Shown here: piece after piece, positions 52,710 to 61,155 of the stretch
Layout: each line of letters opens with the position of its first letter
Position numbering within the stretch: position 1 is the stretch's first letter
DNA from: Trebonia sp963795335
GTDB taxonomy: Bacteria > Actinomycetota > Actinomycetes > Streptosporangiales > Streptosporangiaceae
Assembly: GCA_963795335.1 (NCBI GenBank)
Contig: CAWCHI010000006.1
Span: 186,001 to 250,000 of the forward strand
Reading direction: 5' to 3'
Length of the DNA stretch: 64,000 nt
Translations under genes and position numbers: made by a program
Notes under the pieces: model-generated
Database searches by the model: none
What the model was told of the DNA's origin: nothing
What the model saw: only the letters and a program-made list of their open reading frames with translations

Positions 52710-53468
52710 GGCAGAAAGGCCCAGCTTGACCGCCAGGGCAAGGCCGGCGGAGGCGACGATGACCCGCAGCGCGGTGGCCGGCAGGTAGCGGGCCAGCCGG
52801 TTGCCGGTGTAGCCGCCAATGAGGAAGCCAGTCGCCAGCATCGGCACGAACGCCCAGTCGACCGGGGCGTAGGCGGCGAAGACGGCCGCCGCGATCAGGT
52901 TGGCCGCGCCCGAGACCACGTTCTTGATCGCGTTGACCCGGATGAAGGGCTCGGTCAAGGTGGCCGCGAGCGCCGCCAGCACCAGGACGCCGCCCGCGGC
53001 GCCGAAGTAGCCGAGGTAGACGGCCACGCCAAAGAGCACCGCGAGCCGTCGCCGGGACTGCTCGGCCCCCGGCCGCGGGCTCAGCGCGCGCAGCCGCGGC
53101 TGCACCAGCACCAGCACCGCCGCCACCGCGATCAGCACCGGGACCACCAGCCCGAACGCGCCGGGCGGGGCGAGCAGGAGCACCGCTGCGCCCGCCGCCC
53201 CGCCGGCGGCGGTAACCGACCCGTACCGGAGGATGCGGTGCCGCTGGCCGGCCAGCTCCGGCCGGGCGCCCAGCAGCGTTCCGGGGACGCAGAACACCAG
53301 CGACACCGTGTTGGTGACGTTGGCCGCCAGCGGGGGCAGCCCGAGGGCGAGCAGGGCCGGGTACGAGACCACGCTGGCGACGCTGGCCACCGTGCCCGCG
53401 ATGCCGCCGCCGGCCCCGGCCGCGAGCAGCTCCAACGCCCGGTAAATGGACATATCGGCTGCCATCAT
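52701..53468 (-). CDS. TSUP (TauE/SafE) family membrane protein
   Basis: A 255-residue protein with about eight helices in two repeats: AAGAGGGIAGTVASVASVVS, YPALLALGLPPLAANVTNTV, and YFGAAGGVLVLAALAATLTE, followed by PFIRVNAIKNVVSGAANLIA. The PLxANVTN and RxNAxKN motifs are diagnostic of TSUP permeases, which move sulfite, sulfoacetate or related organic anions. Three closely spaced Met codons leave the exact start open (53468, 53465 or 53453). Confidence 0.9.
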   Translation of the reverse strand: MMAADMSIYRALELLAAGAGGGIAGTVASVASVVSYPALLALGLPPLAANVTNTVSLVFCVPGTLLGARPELAGQRHRILRYGSVTAAGGAAGAAVLLLAPPGAFGLVVPVLIAVAAVLVLVQPRLRALSPRPGAEQSRRRLAVLFGVAVYLGYFGAAGGVLVLAALAATLTEPFIRVNAIKNVVSGAANLIAAAVFAAYAPVDWAFVPMLATGFLIGGYTGNRLARYLPATALRVIVASAGLALAVKLGLSAYR

Positions 53469-53573
53469 CGCTGGCCGACGGCGGCCGCGGGGAAACGGGG
53501 GGATGTGACGTTGCTCGCACGGATTTCCCGCCCATGCCTACGTTGCCGGGCCGCCAGCGGCCGGGGACACAGT

Positions 53574-53636
53574 GAACGGGGGCGGTGTTACCCGCCCCCG
53601 TTCCGCTGCCTGCGGCCGGTCCCGGCCGCAGGCAGC
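53574..53636 (-). terminator. Tandem double terminator
   Basis: Two perfect hairpins stand side by side: a 14-pair stem with 4-base loop (53605-53636), three bases past the aldo/keto reductase stop, and a 12-pair stem with 6-base loop (53574-53603). Confidence 0.9.
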
Positions 53637-53639
53637 TGG

Positions 53640-54603
53640 CTAGCGGCCTGCCCCCGGCGGCGGGACGATCGTGTCGATCGCCTCCAGCTGCTCGGCGGTC
53701 GGCTCCCACTCGCCCGCCGCGGCGTTGGCCTTCACCTGCTCGGCCGAGGTCGCGCCGGCGATGACGGACGCGCAGCCCGGCTGGGCGGCGAGGCCGCCGA
53801 TGGCGATTTCGAGGATGGACACGCCCTGCTCCTGGCCCCAGGCGATGAGCGACTCGACCTTGTCGAGCTTGGCCTCGGTGACGTCAGCCGGCCCGCCGCG
53901 GCTCGGACAGCCGGGTGTTGGCGGGGACGTCCTGTCCGCGCCGGATCTTGCCCGTCAGCAGTCCATTCGCCAGCGGGAAGTAGGGCAGCAGGCCGACCCC
54001 GAAGTGCTGGGCGGCGGGCACGACCTCGCGCTCGGCCCCGCGCTCGAGCAGCGACCAGTGGTTCTGGGCCGAGATGAACGGGGTGCAGCCGCTGGCGGCG
54101 GCGCTGTGGGCGGCGTCGGCGATCTGCCAGCCGGTGAAGTTGGAGTGACCCAGGTAGCGGACCTTCCCCTCCGTGACAAGGTCGTCGAGGGCGGCCAGGG
54201 TCTCGTCGATCGGGGTGACCGGGTCGGGCGTATGCAGCTGGTACAGGTCGATGTAGTCGGTACGCAGGCGGGTGAGCGACTGCTCGACCGCGATCTTGAT
54301 GTAGTTGCGGCTGGCCCGGGCGCCAGCGGCCGGGCCGTAGCCCATGTCGCCGCCCTGAGAACCGAACTTGGTCGCGAGCACCACCTTGTCGCGCCGGCTC
54401 CGCAGGGCCTCGCCGAGCGCGAGCTCGGAGGCGCCGCCGCCGCCGTAGGTTTCCGCCGTGTCGAGGAGGGTGATGCCTTCGTCGATCGCGGCGCTGACCA
54501 CTGCCCGGGTTTGCGCAGTGTCGAGACGACCGCCGAAGTTGTTGCAGCCGAGGCCTACCACCGAGACGAGCAGGCCGGAATCACCGAGGGTTCGATAGCG
54601 CAT
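53640..54603 (-). pseudogene. Aldo/keto reductase, one frameshift
   Basis: MRYRTLGDSGLLVSVVGLGC opens an NADPH-dependent aldo/keto reductase; ITLLDTAETYGGGGASELAL holds catalytic Asp and Tyr, VVLATKFGSQGGDMGYG the Lys and YLGHSNFTGWQIADA follows the His region. After RLSE near 53895 the frame changes and the C-terminus continues as ESLIAWGQEQGVSILEIAIG and CASVIAGATSAEQVKANAAA (NADPH 2'-phosphate site). Together these give a complete protein of about 320 residues. ATG 54603. The indel lies in ggcccgccgcggctcgg. Confidence 0.85.
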
Positions 54604-54796
54604 ACGCCGATCATACGGACGCGGATTTCGGCCGCGCCAGACGCTGACGGGCTCGTCGTCACCGCCGCCAGGGGCTCCGGTCAGCGGCCGCAACGACAAC
54701 CCGGGGGCGTCCGGGCCCTGCTCAATTGCACCGGCCGGCATATTTTGGGCGCGTGGCGCTCGTGCTCGGCTCGGTCAATCCCCGCGTATTACCATT

Positions 54797-54808
54797 GCGC
54801 AATTGCGC
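54797..54808. promoter_or_regulatory. Palindrome GCGCAATTGCGC
   Basis: Exact 12-base palindrome; a shorter copy lies nearer the regulator gene at 55155. Two related dyads in one regulatory region suggest a binding site, possibly of the DUF5753 regulator. Confidence 0.45.
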
Positions 54809-55154
54809 GCTCTGGTATCGCGCGGATAACCATGCGGCCAAATGGCCGATTCAGCGGCTTTATGTCAGCGATTCGGCGCAACCCGCGGGCGGGCATCCCG
54901 TCCCCGGCCGCCACCGGGCGGGCGGGGCGGGACCGTCCCGCCCGCCCCAGCCGGACCGCCGGCGCCCCGCCGGGCCAGAAACCCTTGTTGTGCACGCACA
55001 AGCGACGACACCGGCCCGGCCCCGGCCAGGCGCTGGGGGTGGTCACGGCGGCCCCCACGGCCGGCGATAATGTGACAGATGCCAGGTTCGGATAGCCGAC
55101 ATGGAATCCCATTTGCGATATCATTGGGTCACTGCGCGAGCGCCGCTCCGTCAA

Positions 55155-55164
55155 CGCAATTGCG
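55155..55164. promoter_or_regulatory. Palindrome CGCAATTGCG
   Basis: Second copy of the CGCAATTGCG dyad, about 90 bases before the GTG of the DUF5753 regulator. Confidence 0.45.
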
Positions 55165-55250
55165 CAGAACCAGCGTTATCAGCCTCGTGGGGCTAAGCTC
55201 GCGGTTTTGCCCGGCCGCGTGCGCACCGCAATAACGAGGAGGTCGGCGGC

Positions 55251-56114
55251 GTGCCTGACTCATCGGACGGTCCCACCGTCCTGCGCATCCTGCTCGGATC
55301 GCAGCTGCGCCGGCTGCGGGAGTCGCGGGGGATCACCGCCAAGCAGGCGGCGAGCCGGATCCGCGCGTCGGAGTCCAAGATCAGCCGGATCGAGCTCGGC
55401 CGGAACGCGATCCGCGAGATCGACGTGCTGGACCTGCTCACCCTGTACGGGGTGGAGGCCCGTGAGCGCGAGCAGTTGCTCACCCTGGCCGAGCAGTCCA
55501 ACCGGCCCGGCTGGTGGCACCGCTACAACGACATCCTCCCGGACTGGTTCCAGGCCTACGTCGGCATGGAGGAGGCGGCCCGGTCCATCCGGGTCTACGA
55601 AGCGCAGTTCATCCCCGGCCTGCTGCAGACCGAGGAGTACGCGACCGAGGTCATCTCGCTCGGCGACTTCCCCCTCGAGCAGGCCGAGCGGCTGGTCGTG
55701 CTGCGCAAGGAGCGGCAGCGCCGGTTCCGCGACGGCAAGCTGAAGCTGTGGATCGTCCTGGACGAGGCGGCGCTGCGCCGTCCCGTCGCCGGGATCGCGG
55801 TCCAGCTCGACCAGCTGCGTTACCTGCGCGAGGCGTGCGGCAACCCGACCCTGACGCTGCAGGTCCTGCCGTACGGGGCGGGCGGGCACGCGGCGCCGAC
55901 CGGGTTCAGCATCTTGCGGTTCGCCGAGCCGGACCTGCCCGATGTCGTCTACGTGGAGAACCTGACCAGCGCGCTCTACCTGGATAAGCAGTCCGACGTG
56001 GACCGCTACCTGCTGGCGATGGAGCGGCTGTCCATCGTGGCCTACGAGCCCTCGGAGACGCCGCGGATCCTGGATGAGATCATCCGGCAGCTAGAGGTCG
56101 CCGTCGGCCAGTAG
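55251..56114 (+). CDS. XRE-family regulator with DUF5753 domain (WhiJ-like)
   Basis: A 287-residue protein. The N-terminal helix-turn-helix is QLRRLRESRGITAKQAASRI, then SESKISRIELGRNAIREIDV. The DUF5753 part includes EEAARSIRVYEAQFIPGLLQ, TEEYATEVI, and NPTLTLQVLPYGAGGHAAPT. The family includes Streptomyces WhiJ and AbaA-linked regulators, which govern differentiation and antibiotic production with small DUF397 proteins. GTG 55251 follows GAGGAGG. It is convergent with the DUF397 gene. Confidence 0.93.
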   Translation: MPDSSDGPTVLRILLGSQLRRLRESRGITAKQAASRIRASESKISRIELGRNAIREIDVLDLLTLYGVEAREREQLLTLAEQSNRPGWWHRYNDILPDWFQAYVGMEEAARSIRVYEAQFIPGLLQTEEYATEVISLGDFPLEQAERLVVLRKERQRRFRDGKLKLWIVLDEAALRRPVAGIAVQLDQLRYLREACGNPTLTLQVLPYGAGGHAAPTGFSILRFAEPDLPDVVYVENLTSALYLDKQSDVDRYLLAMERLSIVAYEPSETPRILDEIIRQLEVAVGQ

Positions 56115-56225
56115 CCGCCCCGGCGACCCGCCAGCGCGAAAGTGCCCGCCCGGCCACAACGGAACCGACGGGTCCCCGCGACTACGGGAGCCCGCCGGCT
56201 TCTCTCTCCCCCTCGCGCGTAAGCG

Positions 56226-56435
56226 CTAAGCCACGGGCAGATCGAATTCGCCGTTCCTGGCTCCGATCAGGAAGGCTTCCCACTCGGGGCGGGTGTAGAG
56301 GTGGGGCGCCTTGCTGCGGTCCTTCGAGTCACGGACCGCGACGCCGCCGCCCGGCAGGTGCGCCACCTCGACGCAGTTGCCTGCCGCACTGGCGCTGCTC
56401 TTGAACCAGTGCAGCTCCCCCAGGTTGGATTCCAT
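56226..56435 (-). CDS. DUF397 domain protein
   Basis: A 69-residue protein with the DUF397 pattern: LHWFKSSASAAGNCVEVAHL, VAVRDSKDRSKAPHLYTRPE and WEAFLIGARNGEFDLPV. DUF397 proteins pair with DUF5753 regulators and are thought to modulate them. It lies 74 bases downstream of the regulator at 56509, same strand, matching the usual order. ATG 56435 follows AGGAGG. Confidence 0.95.
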   Translation of the reverse strand: MESNLGELHWFKSSASAAGNCVEVAHLPGGGVAVRDSKDRSKAPHLYTRPEWEAFLIGARNGEFDLPVA

Positions 56436-56508
56436 GCGATTCCTCCTTGTTGTGTTCCCCTTTTCTGACTGATCCCCGTGGCGACCACCCCAGGCGCCAC
56501 GGGCCCCG

Positions 56509-57360
56509 CTAAAGCTCGCTTGCGACCTGCTCGATCAGGTCGGCCGAGGCGCCCGGGGCGAGCGCGGCGGCCCGCAGCCGGTCGAACGCCTCCGCCCGGG
56601 CCCGTACCTCGCGGTCCTTTTCCAGGTAGAGAATGCCAGCCACCGATTCCACGTAGGCGACCTCGGAATCGGTCCGGTTGGGGAACTCGAGGATGGAGAA
56701 CGCACCGCCGTGCCCGGCGTGCGCGCCGCAGGAGAACGGCAGCACCTGGAGGGTCATCCCGGGCCGGGACGTCACCGCCAGCAGGTGCTTCAGCTGCGCC
56801 CGCATGACCACGTTCCCGCCGACCGGCCGCTGGATGACGGCCTCGTCGAGGATGGCCCACATGTCGAGCGCCGGCTCGTTGTCGAACCGGCGCTGCCGCT
56901 CCATCCGCAGGTCCACCAGCCGGTCGATCTGCTCGGTGGTGTGCCGGGGGAACATCTCCGACAGCACCGCCCGGGCGTAGTCGGGGGTCTGCAGCAGACC
57001 GGGGACGACCGAGGTCTCGTACCCGCGGATCGCCGTGGCCTCGGCTTCGAGGCCGACGTAGATGTCGAACCCGCTCGGGAGCACGTCGTCGTAGGCGGCC
57101 CACCATCCCTTGCGGTGACCCTCCCGGGCCATGTCGATCAGGACCTGCCGCTGGGCCGGGTCGACCACGCCGTAACTCTCGAGCATCTGGTTCAGGTAGG
57201 CCGACTTGGTCGGCGCCTTCCCGGTCTCGATGCGCGAGAGGGTGGACGGCGCCACGCCGAGCTGCGCGGCCACTTCCTCCAGCTTGTAGCCGTTCGACTC
57301 ACGCAGCTTGCGCAGCTCGGTACCGAGGCGCCGACGGCGGACGGTGGGGCCGGTGGTCAT
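56509..57360 (-). CDS. XRE-family regulator with DUF5753 domain (WhiJ-like)
   Basis: A 283-residue paralogue of the regulator at 55251. HTH: ELRKLRESNGYKLEEVAAQL, then VAPSTLSRIETGKAPTKSAY. DUF5753: EAEATAIRGYETSVVPGLLQ, TPDYARAVLSEMFP, RPGMTLQVLPFSCGAHAGHG. ATG 57360 (AGGTGAACC upstream) is preferred over 57393. It probably forms a functional pair with the DUF397 protein and may bind the inverted repeats in the 440 bases shared with the divergent ATPase gene. Confidence 0.93.
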   Translation of the reverse strand: MTTGPTVRRRRLGTELRKLRESNGYKLEEVAAQLGVAPSTLSRIETGKAPTKSAYLNQMLESYGVVDPAQRQVLIDMAREGHRKGWWAAYDDVLPSGFDIYVGLEAEATAIRGYETSVVPGLLQTPDYARAVLSEMFPRHTTEQIDRLVDLRMERQRRFDNEPALDMWAILDEAVIQRPVGGNVVMRAQLKHLLAVTSRPGMTLQVLPFSCGAHAGHGGAFSILEFPNRTDSEVAYVESVAGILYLEKDREVRARAEAFDRLRAAALAPGASADLIEQVASEL

Positions 57361-57411
57361 CGCGGGTTCACCTCCCTTGGCGGAGATCGCCAATAGCTGA
57401 TCATGCCACTA

Positions 57412-57525
57412 AAGTGCGCAGGTTTGACCAAGATCGGCGAGAGCGACAAGCAGCACGATACAGCGAAAACATAGGGAGTGAAATCCCATCCGGGATTTCA
57501 TCGGCTAAATTTGCCCTGCGCACTT
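57412..57525. promoter_or_regulatory. Widely spaced inverted repeat AAGTGCGCAG ... CTGCGCACTT
   Basis: Two exact 10-base half-sites in opposite orientation, about 94 bases apart, flank the centre of the divergent region. They could bind one dimeric regulator by looping, or two promoters separately. Confidence 0.5.
57479..57500. promoter_or_regulatory. 9-4-9 perfect inverted repeat
   Basis: TGAAATCCC, a 4-base centre, and GGGATTTCA form an exact dyad nested between the two distant half-sites. Confidence 0.6.
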
Positions 57526-57723
57526 GCGTGTCGCGCGCTTGCACAGGCATGATCGGTAGTGGCCCGGGCCGCCGCGGGGCGGAATGGCGGCAACGGGACG
57601 CAAGGGGAGAATGTTGCGAAACGGATAGGTACGTTTCGCCACACTGACGTTTTTTCGGTTTTTAACGGGTCATATCGAGGCGCGGGCTGGGCCCCGCGCT
57701 CCGGTGTACGGCGGCGACCCGGT

Positions 57724-57785
57724 GTTCGGCGGCACCGCGGCGACCGCCGCGGCGTTCGGCGGCACCGGGGTGCCCGGCGGCACCG
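57724..57785. repeat. GTTCGGCGGCACCG repeats x3
   Basis: Two exact 14-base copies and one diverged copy lie just before the ribosome-binding site of the ATPase gene. Confidence 0.7.
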
Positions 57786-57804
57786 AGACGGGAGGAATTG
57801 GCGG

Positions 57805-58287
57805 ATGGACACCCCCCTGAAAAGCCGGGCCAGCGACGGTCCCGGCGCCAGGAGCAGGCAGCGAACCGCGATCCTGGGCTCGCTGACGGTCCCGGGCCGG
57901 CCGGAGGAGGTCGCCGCGGCGCGCGCGTTCGTCGCCCGGCTGCTGCGGGCCGGGGGGAAGGAGCAGGAGGCCGACCCCGAAGCCGCCACCTTACTGACGT
58001 CGGAACTTGTCACCAACGCGATCCTGCACACCCGGTCGGGTGCGCCCGGCGGCAGCGTCACCGTCGTGGTGGTCGACATGCCGGACGGGGTGCTGATCGA
58101 GGTGATCGACGACGGCTCGGCGTCCGCCCCGGTGGTCAAGGGCGACCTGCTGGCGGCCGACGGGCACGGCCTGTTCCTGGTCCAGCAGCTCACCGCGCAG
58201 TGGGGTTACCTCCGGGACTCGGCCGGCACGACGGTCTGGTTCCACCTCGCCCCTGACCCCGGCGCGGCGGCCGCGGCCCACCGCTAA
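57805..58287 (+). CDS. ATP-binding protein, SpoIIAB/RsbW-like (HATPase_c_2)
   Basis: A 160-residue protein of the GHKL ATPase fold: TLLTSELVTNAILHTRSGAP holds the N-box Asn, VVDMPDGVLIEVIDDGSASA the G1-box Asp, and LLAADGHGLFLVQQLTAQWG the G2 box, with TTVWFHL at the end. Such stand-alone kinases in actinomycetes act as anti-sigma-like or regulatory ATPases, and they belong to abaA/whiJ-type clusters with DUF5753 and DUF397 genes, as here. ATG 57805 follows GGGAGGAA. Confidence 0.92.
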   Translation: MDTPLKSRASDGPGARSRQRTAILGSLTVPGRPEEVAAARAFVARLLRAGGKEQEADPEAATLLTSELVTNAILHTRSGAPGGSVTVVVVDMPDGVLIEVIDDGSASAPVVKGDLLAADGHGLFLVQQLTAQWGYLRDSAGTTVWFHLAPDPGAAAAAHR

Positions 58288-58360
58288 AGCGCGCCCGCGG
58301 ACCGCCGCCCAGGTACGGGCGAACGGCCGCTGCCGAACGGGGCGTGGTCTCCGGCCCCGC

Positions 58361-59827
58361 TCACCGCCGGGCGGTGGGGTGGGCGGCGTTCTTGCCGCGC
58401 TTCTCCCGCAGCCGCATGGTCAGCTTGACCGGCGTGCCCGCGAAGCCGAAGTCCTCGCGCAGCCGCCGCTCGATGAACCGCCGGTAGGTCTCCTCGAGGA
58501 AGCCGGTGGTGAACAGCACGAAGTGCGGCGGCTTGGTGCCGGCCTGGGTGGCGAACAGCACCCGGGGCTGCTTACCGCCCCGCATCGGCGGCGGCGTGGC
58601 GGCGACCAGGGCGGTCAGCCACGAGTTGAGCTGCCCGGTGGAGATCCGCTGCTCCCAGCCTGCCAGCGCCTGCTCGATGGCGGGGACGAGCCGCTCGACG
58701 TGCCGCCCGGTCGCGGCCGAGATGTTCACCCGGGGCGCCCAGCGGACGTGGTACAGCTGGCGCTCGATCTCCCGCTCCAGGTACTCGCGGCGCTCAGGGT
58801 CGGTGAGGTCCCACTTGTTGTAAGCGATCACCAGCGCCCGCCCAGCTTCGGTCACCATCGTCAGGATGCGCAGGTCCTGCTCGGTCAGCGGCTCGGACGC
58901 GTCGATGAGTACCACCGCGACCTCGGCCCGGTCGAGGGCCGACTGGGTCCGCAGGGTGGCGTAGAAGTCGGCCCCCTGGCTCTCCCGGAAGCGGCGCCGG
59001 ATGCCGGCCGTGTCCACGAACCGCCACGGGATGCCGCCGAGCTCGATCACCTCGTCGACCGGGTCACGGGTGGTGCCCGCGACCGAGTCCACCACCGACC
59101 GCTGCTCCCCCGCCAGCTTGTTCAGCAGCGAGGACTTGCCGACGTTGGGCTTGCCGATGAGGGCCACCCGGCGCGGCCCGGCATCTCCAAGCCGCTCCCG
59201 GGGCGCCTCCGGCAGCGCCTCCAGGGCCCGGTCGAGCAGGTCACCGCTGCCCCGCCCGTGCATCGCGGAGACCATCACCGGCTCCCCCAGGCCAAGCGAC
59301 CACAGTGACTGGGCGTCAGACTCGTTCTTGGCGTCGTCGACCTTGTTGGCGACCAGCACGACCGGCTTGCCCGCCCGGCGCAGCACCCGCGCCACCGCCT
59401 CGTCTTCGTCGGTCGCGCCGACCCGGGCGTCGACCACGAACAGGACCGCGTCGGCCAGGCCGACCGCGATCTCGGCCTGCTCGGCCACCTGCGCGGCCAG
59501 GCCCTGCGCGCGGGCGATCCAGCCGCCGGTGTCGAGCAGGGTGAACTGCCGGCCGCTCCAGTTCGCGTCGTACGCGACCCGGTCCCTGGTCACCCCGGGC
59601 ACGTCCTGCACGACCGCCTGGCGCGACCCGAGGATCCGGTTGACCAGCGTGGACTTGCCCACGTTGGGGCGCCCGACCACGGCCAGGACCGGCTGGCCGG
59701 GCGGGCCGAGACCCGCCTGGCCGTCGGCGGCGTCCGCGTCCGCCTCCCCGGCGTCATCGAACGTGTCGCCGATGTCGACCCAGCCGTCGTCGCCGGTCTC
59801 AGTATCCGTCATCTCGTCGTCCCCCAT
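58361..59827 (-). CDS. der: Ribosome-assembly GTPase Der (EngA)
   Basis: A 488-residue GTPase with two G domains: GRPNVGKSTLVNRIL, VQDVPGVTRDRVAYDA, DTGG and NKVD in the first; GKPNVGKSSLLNKL, TTRDPVDEVIELGGIPWRFV, DTAG and NKWD in the second. A KH-like C-terminal domain follows (QPRVLFATQAGTKPPHFVLF, then FIERRLREDFGF). It drives late 50S subunit assembly. An acidic N-terminal extension of about 50 residues precedes the first G domain. ATG 59827 overlaps the cmk stop as TGATG. Confidence 0.97.
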   Translation of the reverse strand: MGDDEMTDTETGDDGWVDIGDTFDDAGEADADAADGQAGLGPPGQPVLAVVGRPNVGKSTLVNRILGSRQAVVQDVPGVTRDRVAYDANWSGRQFTLLDTGGWIARAQGLAAQVAEQAEIAVGLADAVLFVVDARVGATDEDEAVARVLRRAGKPVVLVANKVDDAKNESDAQSLWSLGLGEPVMVSAMHGRGSGDLLDRALEALPEAPRERLGDAGPRRVALIGKPNVGKSSLLNKLAGEQRSVVDSVAGTTRDPVDEVIELGGIPWRFVDTAGIRRRFRESQGADFYATLRTQSALDRAEVAVVLIDASEPLTEQDLRILTMVTEAGRALVIAYNKWDLTDPERREYLEREIERQLYHVRWAPRVNISAATGRHVERLVPAIEQALAGWEQRISTGQLNSWLTALVAATPPPMRGGKQPRVLFATQAGTKPPHFVLFTTGFLEETYRRFIERRLREDFGFAGTPVKLTMRLREKRGKNAAHPTARR

Positions 59828-60519
59828 CAAATGCTCTTATCCCCGGCGCAGGCCATCGAATCGACCTTCCGGGCGAGCCGGGTGATCTCCTCGATCACCT
59901 CGGCCAGGGTCAGCTCGGACGCGTCAAGCAGCAGCGCGTCGGCCGCCTTGTCTGATTGCGCCGCGTCAAGCCGGTCGCGCCGGGCCTGCGCGGCCGCGGT
60001 CTCGTCGACCGCCGCGCTCAGCTCGGCCGCCCGGCGGCGGGCGCGTGCCTCCGGGTCGGCGGTCAGGAAGACCTTCAGCGGCGCGTCTCGCGCCACCACC
60101 GTGCCGATGTCACGGCCCTCGGCGACGATGCCGGGCCGGGCCGCGGCGATGATCGCGCGCTGCTGCGCGATCAGCCGGGCCCGCACCGCGGGCACCCGGG
60201 CGACGGTGCTGACCTGCGCCGATACCTCGGGCGAGCGGATCTCCCGGGATACGTCGCGGCCGCCCACCCGGGTCCAGGGGTGGTCCGGGTCGGTCGATAC
60301 CTCGATGGCCGGCTCCGCCACGCGAGTCGCGACCATCCCGGTGTCGGCCGGGTCGGCCCCGAGGCTCATGAACCACCAGGTCAGCGCCCGGTACATAGCC
60401 CCGGTGTCCAGGTAGCGGAAACCGAGCGCGCGGGCCACTCCCCGGGACGCGCTCGACTTACCAGAACCTGACGGCCCGTCAATGGCGATTACGAGGCCGG
60501 CTGGCACGGAAGTTCCCAC
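59827..60519 (-). CDS. cmk: Cytidylate kinase
   Basis: A 230-residue (d)CMP kinase: LVIAIDGPSGSGKSSASRGV is the P-loop, LGFRYLDTGAMYRALTWWFM the CMP-binding region, GIVAEGRDIGTVVARDAPLK the conserved DIGT segment and ARARRRAAELSAAVDETAAA the lid. It phosphorylates CMP/dCMP in nucleotide salvage and DNA precursor supply. cmk followed by der is conserved widely in actinobacteria. Start GTG 60519. Confidence 0.97.
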   Translation of the reverse strand: MGTSVPAGLVIAIDGPSGSGKSSASRGVARALGFRYLDTGAMYRALTWWFMSLGADPADTGMVATRVAEPAIEVSTDPDHPWTRVGGRDVSREIRSPEVSAQVSTVARVPAVRARLIAQQRAIIAAARPGIVAEGRDIGTVVARDAPLKVFLTADPEARARRRAAELSAAVDETAAAQARRDRLDAAQSDKAADALLLDASELTLAEVIEEITRLARKVDSMACAGDKSI

Positions 60520-60631
60520 CCAGAAATGGTACCGGGAGCCCCGTGCCCAGCGGCCCGTCGCGGCCCGCGGCCCGGGAAATGGCCTGGGTAAACGACGCTG
60601 CCCGGTGGTGAGGGCGGCCGGCTGACCGCCG

Positions 60632-60657
60632 CCCGGCCGCGGTTGCCCGCGGCCGGG
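60632..60657 (-). terminator. Terminator hairpin
   Basis: cccggccgcgg-ttgc-ccgcggccggg, a perfect 11-pair stem, lies between the DUF5302 gene and cmk on the minus strand. Confidence 0.75.
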
Positions 60658-60683
60658 GCGGGCGAGCGCCGCTAGCCGCGTGG

Positions 60684-61043
60684 TCAGCCGCTCTTGCGGC
60701 GGAAGTTGCGGCGGCTGGCGGCGGGCCCGTGGGCGCCGTTGATCTTGGCGCCCTCGCGGCCGCCGCGCTCCTGGCCCTCGTTGTGCACCTGGTGCTTGCG
60801 CTCGAGCGCCTCACGGAACTTGCGCTTGGTCTCGTCCAGGTCTGGCTTGGCGTCGTCGGCGCTGTCCGCCGCGTCCTGGCCCGCGGGTCCCTTCGCTTCC
60901 TGCTGGGCGTCCCCGGCCGGGCCGGAGGCGTCCGGGGTGGCCGCCTTGTCCGGCTGCCCCTGCGGGTCAGGCTGCGCCGCAGGCTCCGTCGTGGCGGCCT
61001 GCGCCCTGGCCTTGCTGGTGCCCTGCTTCGCGGTCTCGGTCAT
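60684..61043 (-). CDS. DUF5302 domain protein
   Basis: A 119-residue protein. The C-terminal 50 residues match DUF5302: LDETKRKFREALERKHQVHN and REGAKINGAHGPAASRRNFR with the RRKSG end. Residues 1-70 are a disordered Ala/Gln/Asp/Pro linker longer than in typical members. DUF5302 proteins are small and basic at the C-terminus, conserved in actinobacteria, and of unknown function. Start ATG 61043. Confidence 0.85.
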   Translation of the reverse strand: MTETAKQGTSKARAQAATTEPAAQPDPQGQPDKAATPDASGPAGDAQQEAKGPAGQDAADSADDAKPDLDETKRKFREALERKHQVHNEGQERGGREGAKINGAHGPAASRRNFRRKSG

Positions 61044-61155
61044 GAGGTCTAGCTTCGCACACAGTCCCCGGGGGCGCGCGACCTGTTATCGGCTGAGCCG
61101 GGCGCGGACGCGATGGCAGCTCGCGGGCCCGGTCCCGTCCAGCGACGCCGGCGCC

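Larger units (their letters stand above)
54604..55250. other. Non-coding stretch with palindromes upstream of the WhiJ-like cluster
   Basis: About 650 bases without a supported gene. It contains a GC-rich hairpin near 54918-54955 and A/T-richer DNA on both sides. Two near-identical palindromes based on GCAATTGC occur at 54797 and 55155, as do several other TTGCGC words. The frame at 54789-55154 (minus) has no family features. Confidence 0.5.
57361..57804. other. Divergent regulatory region of the WhiJ-like cluster
   Basis: The first 190 bases are A/T-richer and hold three inverted-repeat elements, listed separately; the last 110 bases are GC-rich repeats of GTTCGGCGGCACCG. No gene is supported here. 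Confidence 0.55.

Noticed and set aside
51239..52819. N-terminal extension of the CynX-like frame
   Set aside because: It lies antisense to the MATE gene and is Arg/Gly/Asp-rich; the transporter starts near 51229.
54789..55154. 121-codon minus-strand frame before the WhiJ-like cluster
   Set aside because: No recognisable fold; its sequence is a readout of a GC hairpin and flanking regulatory DNA.
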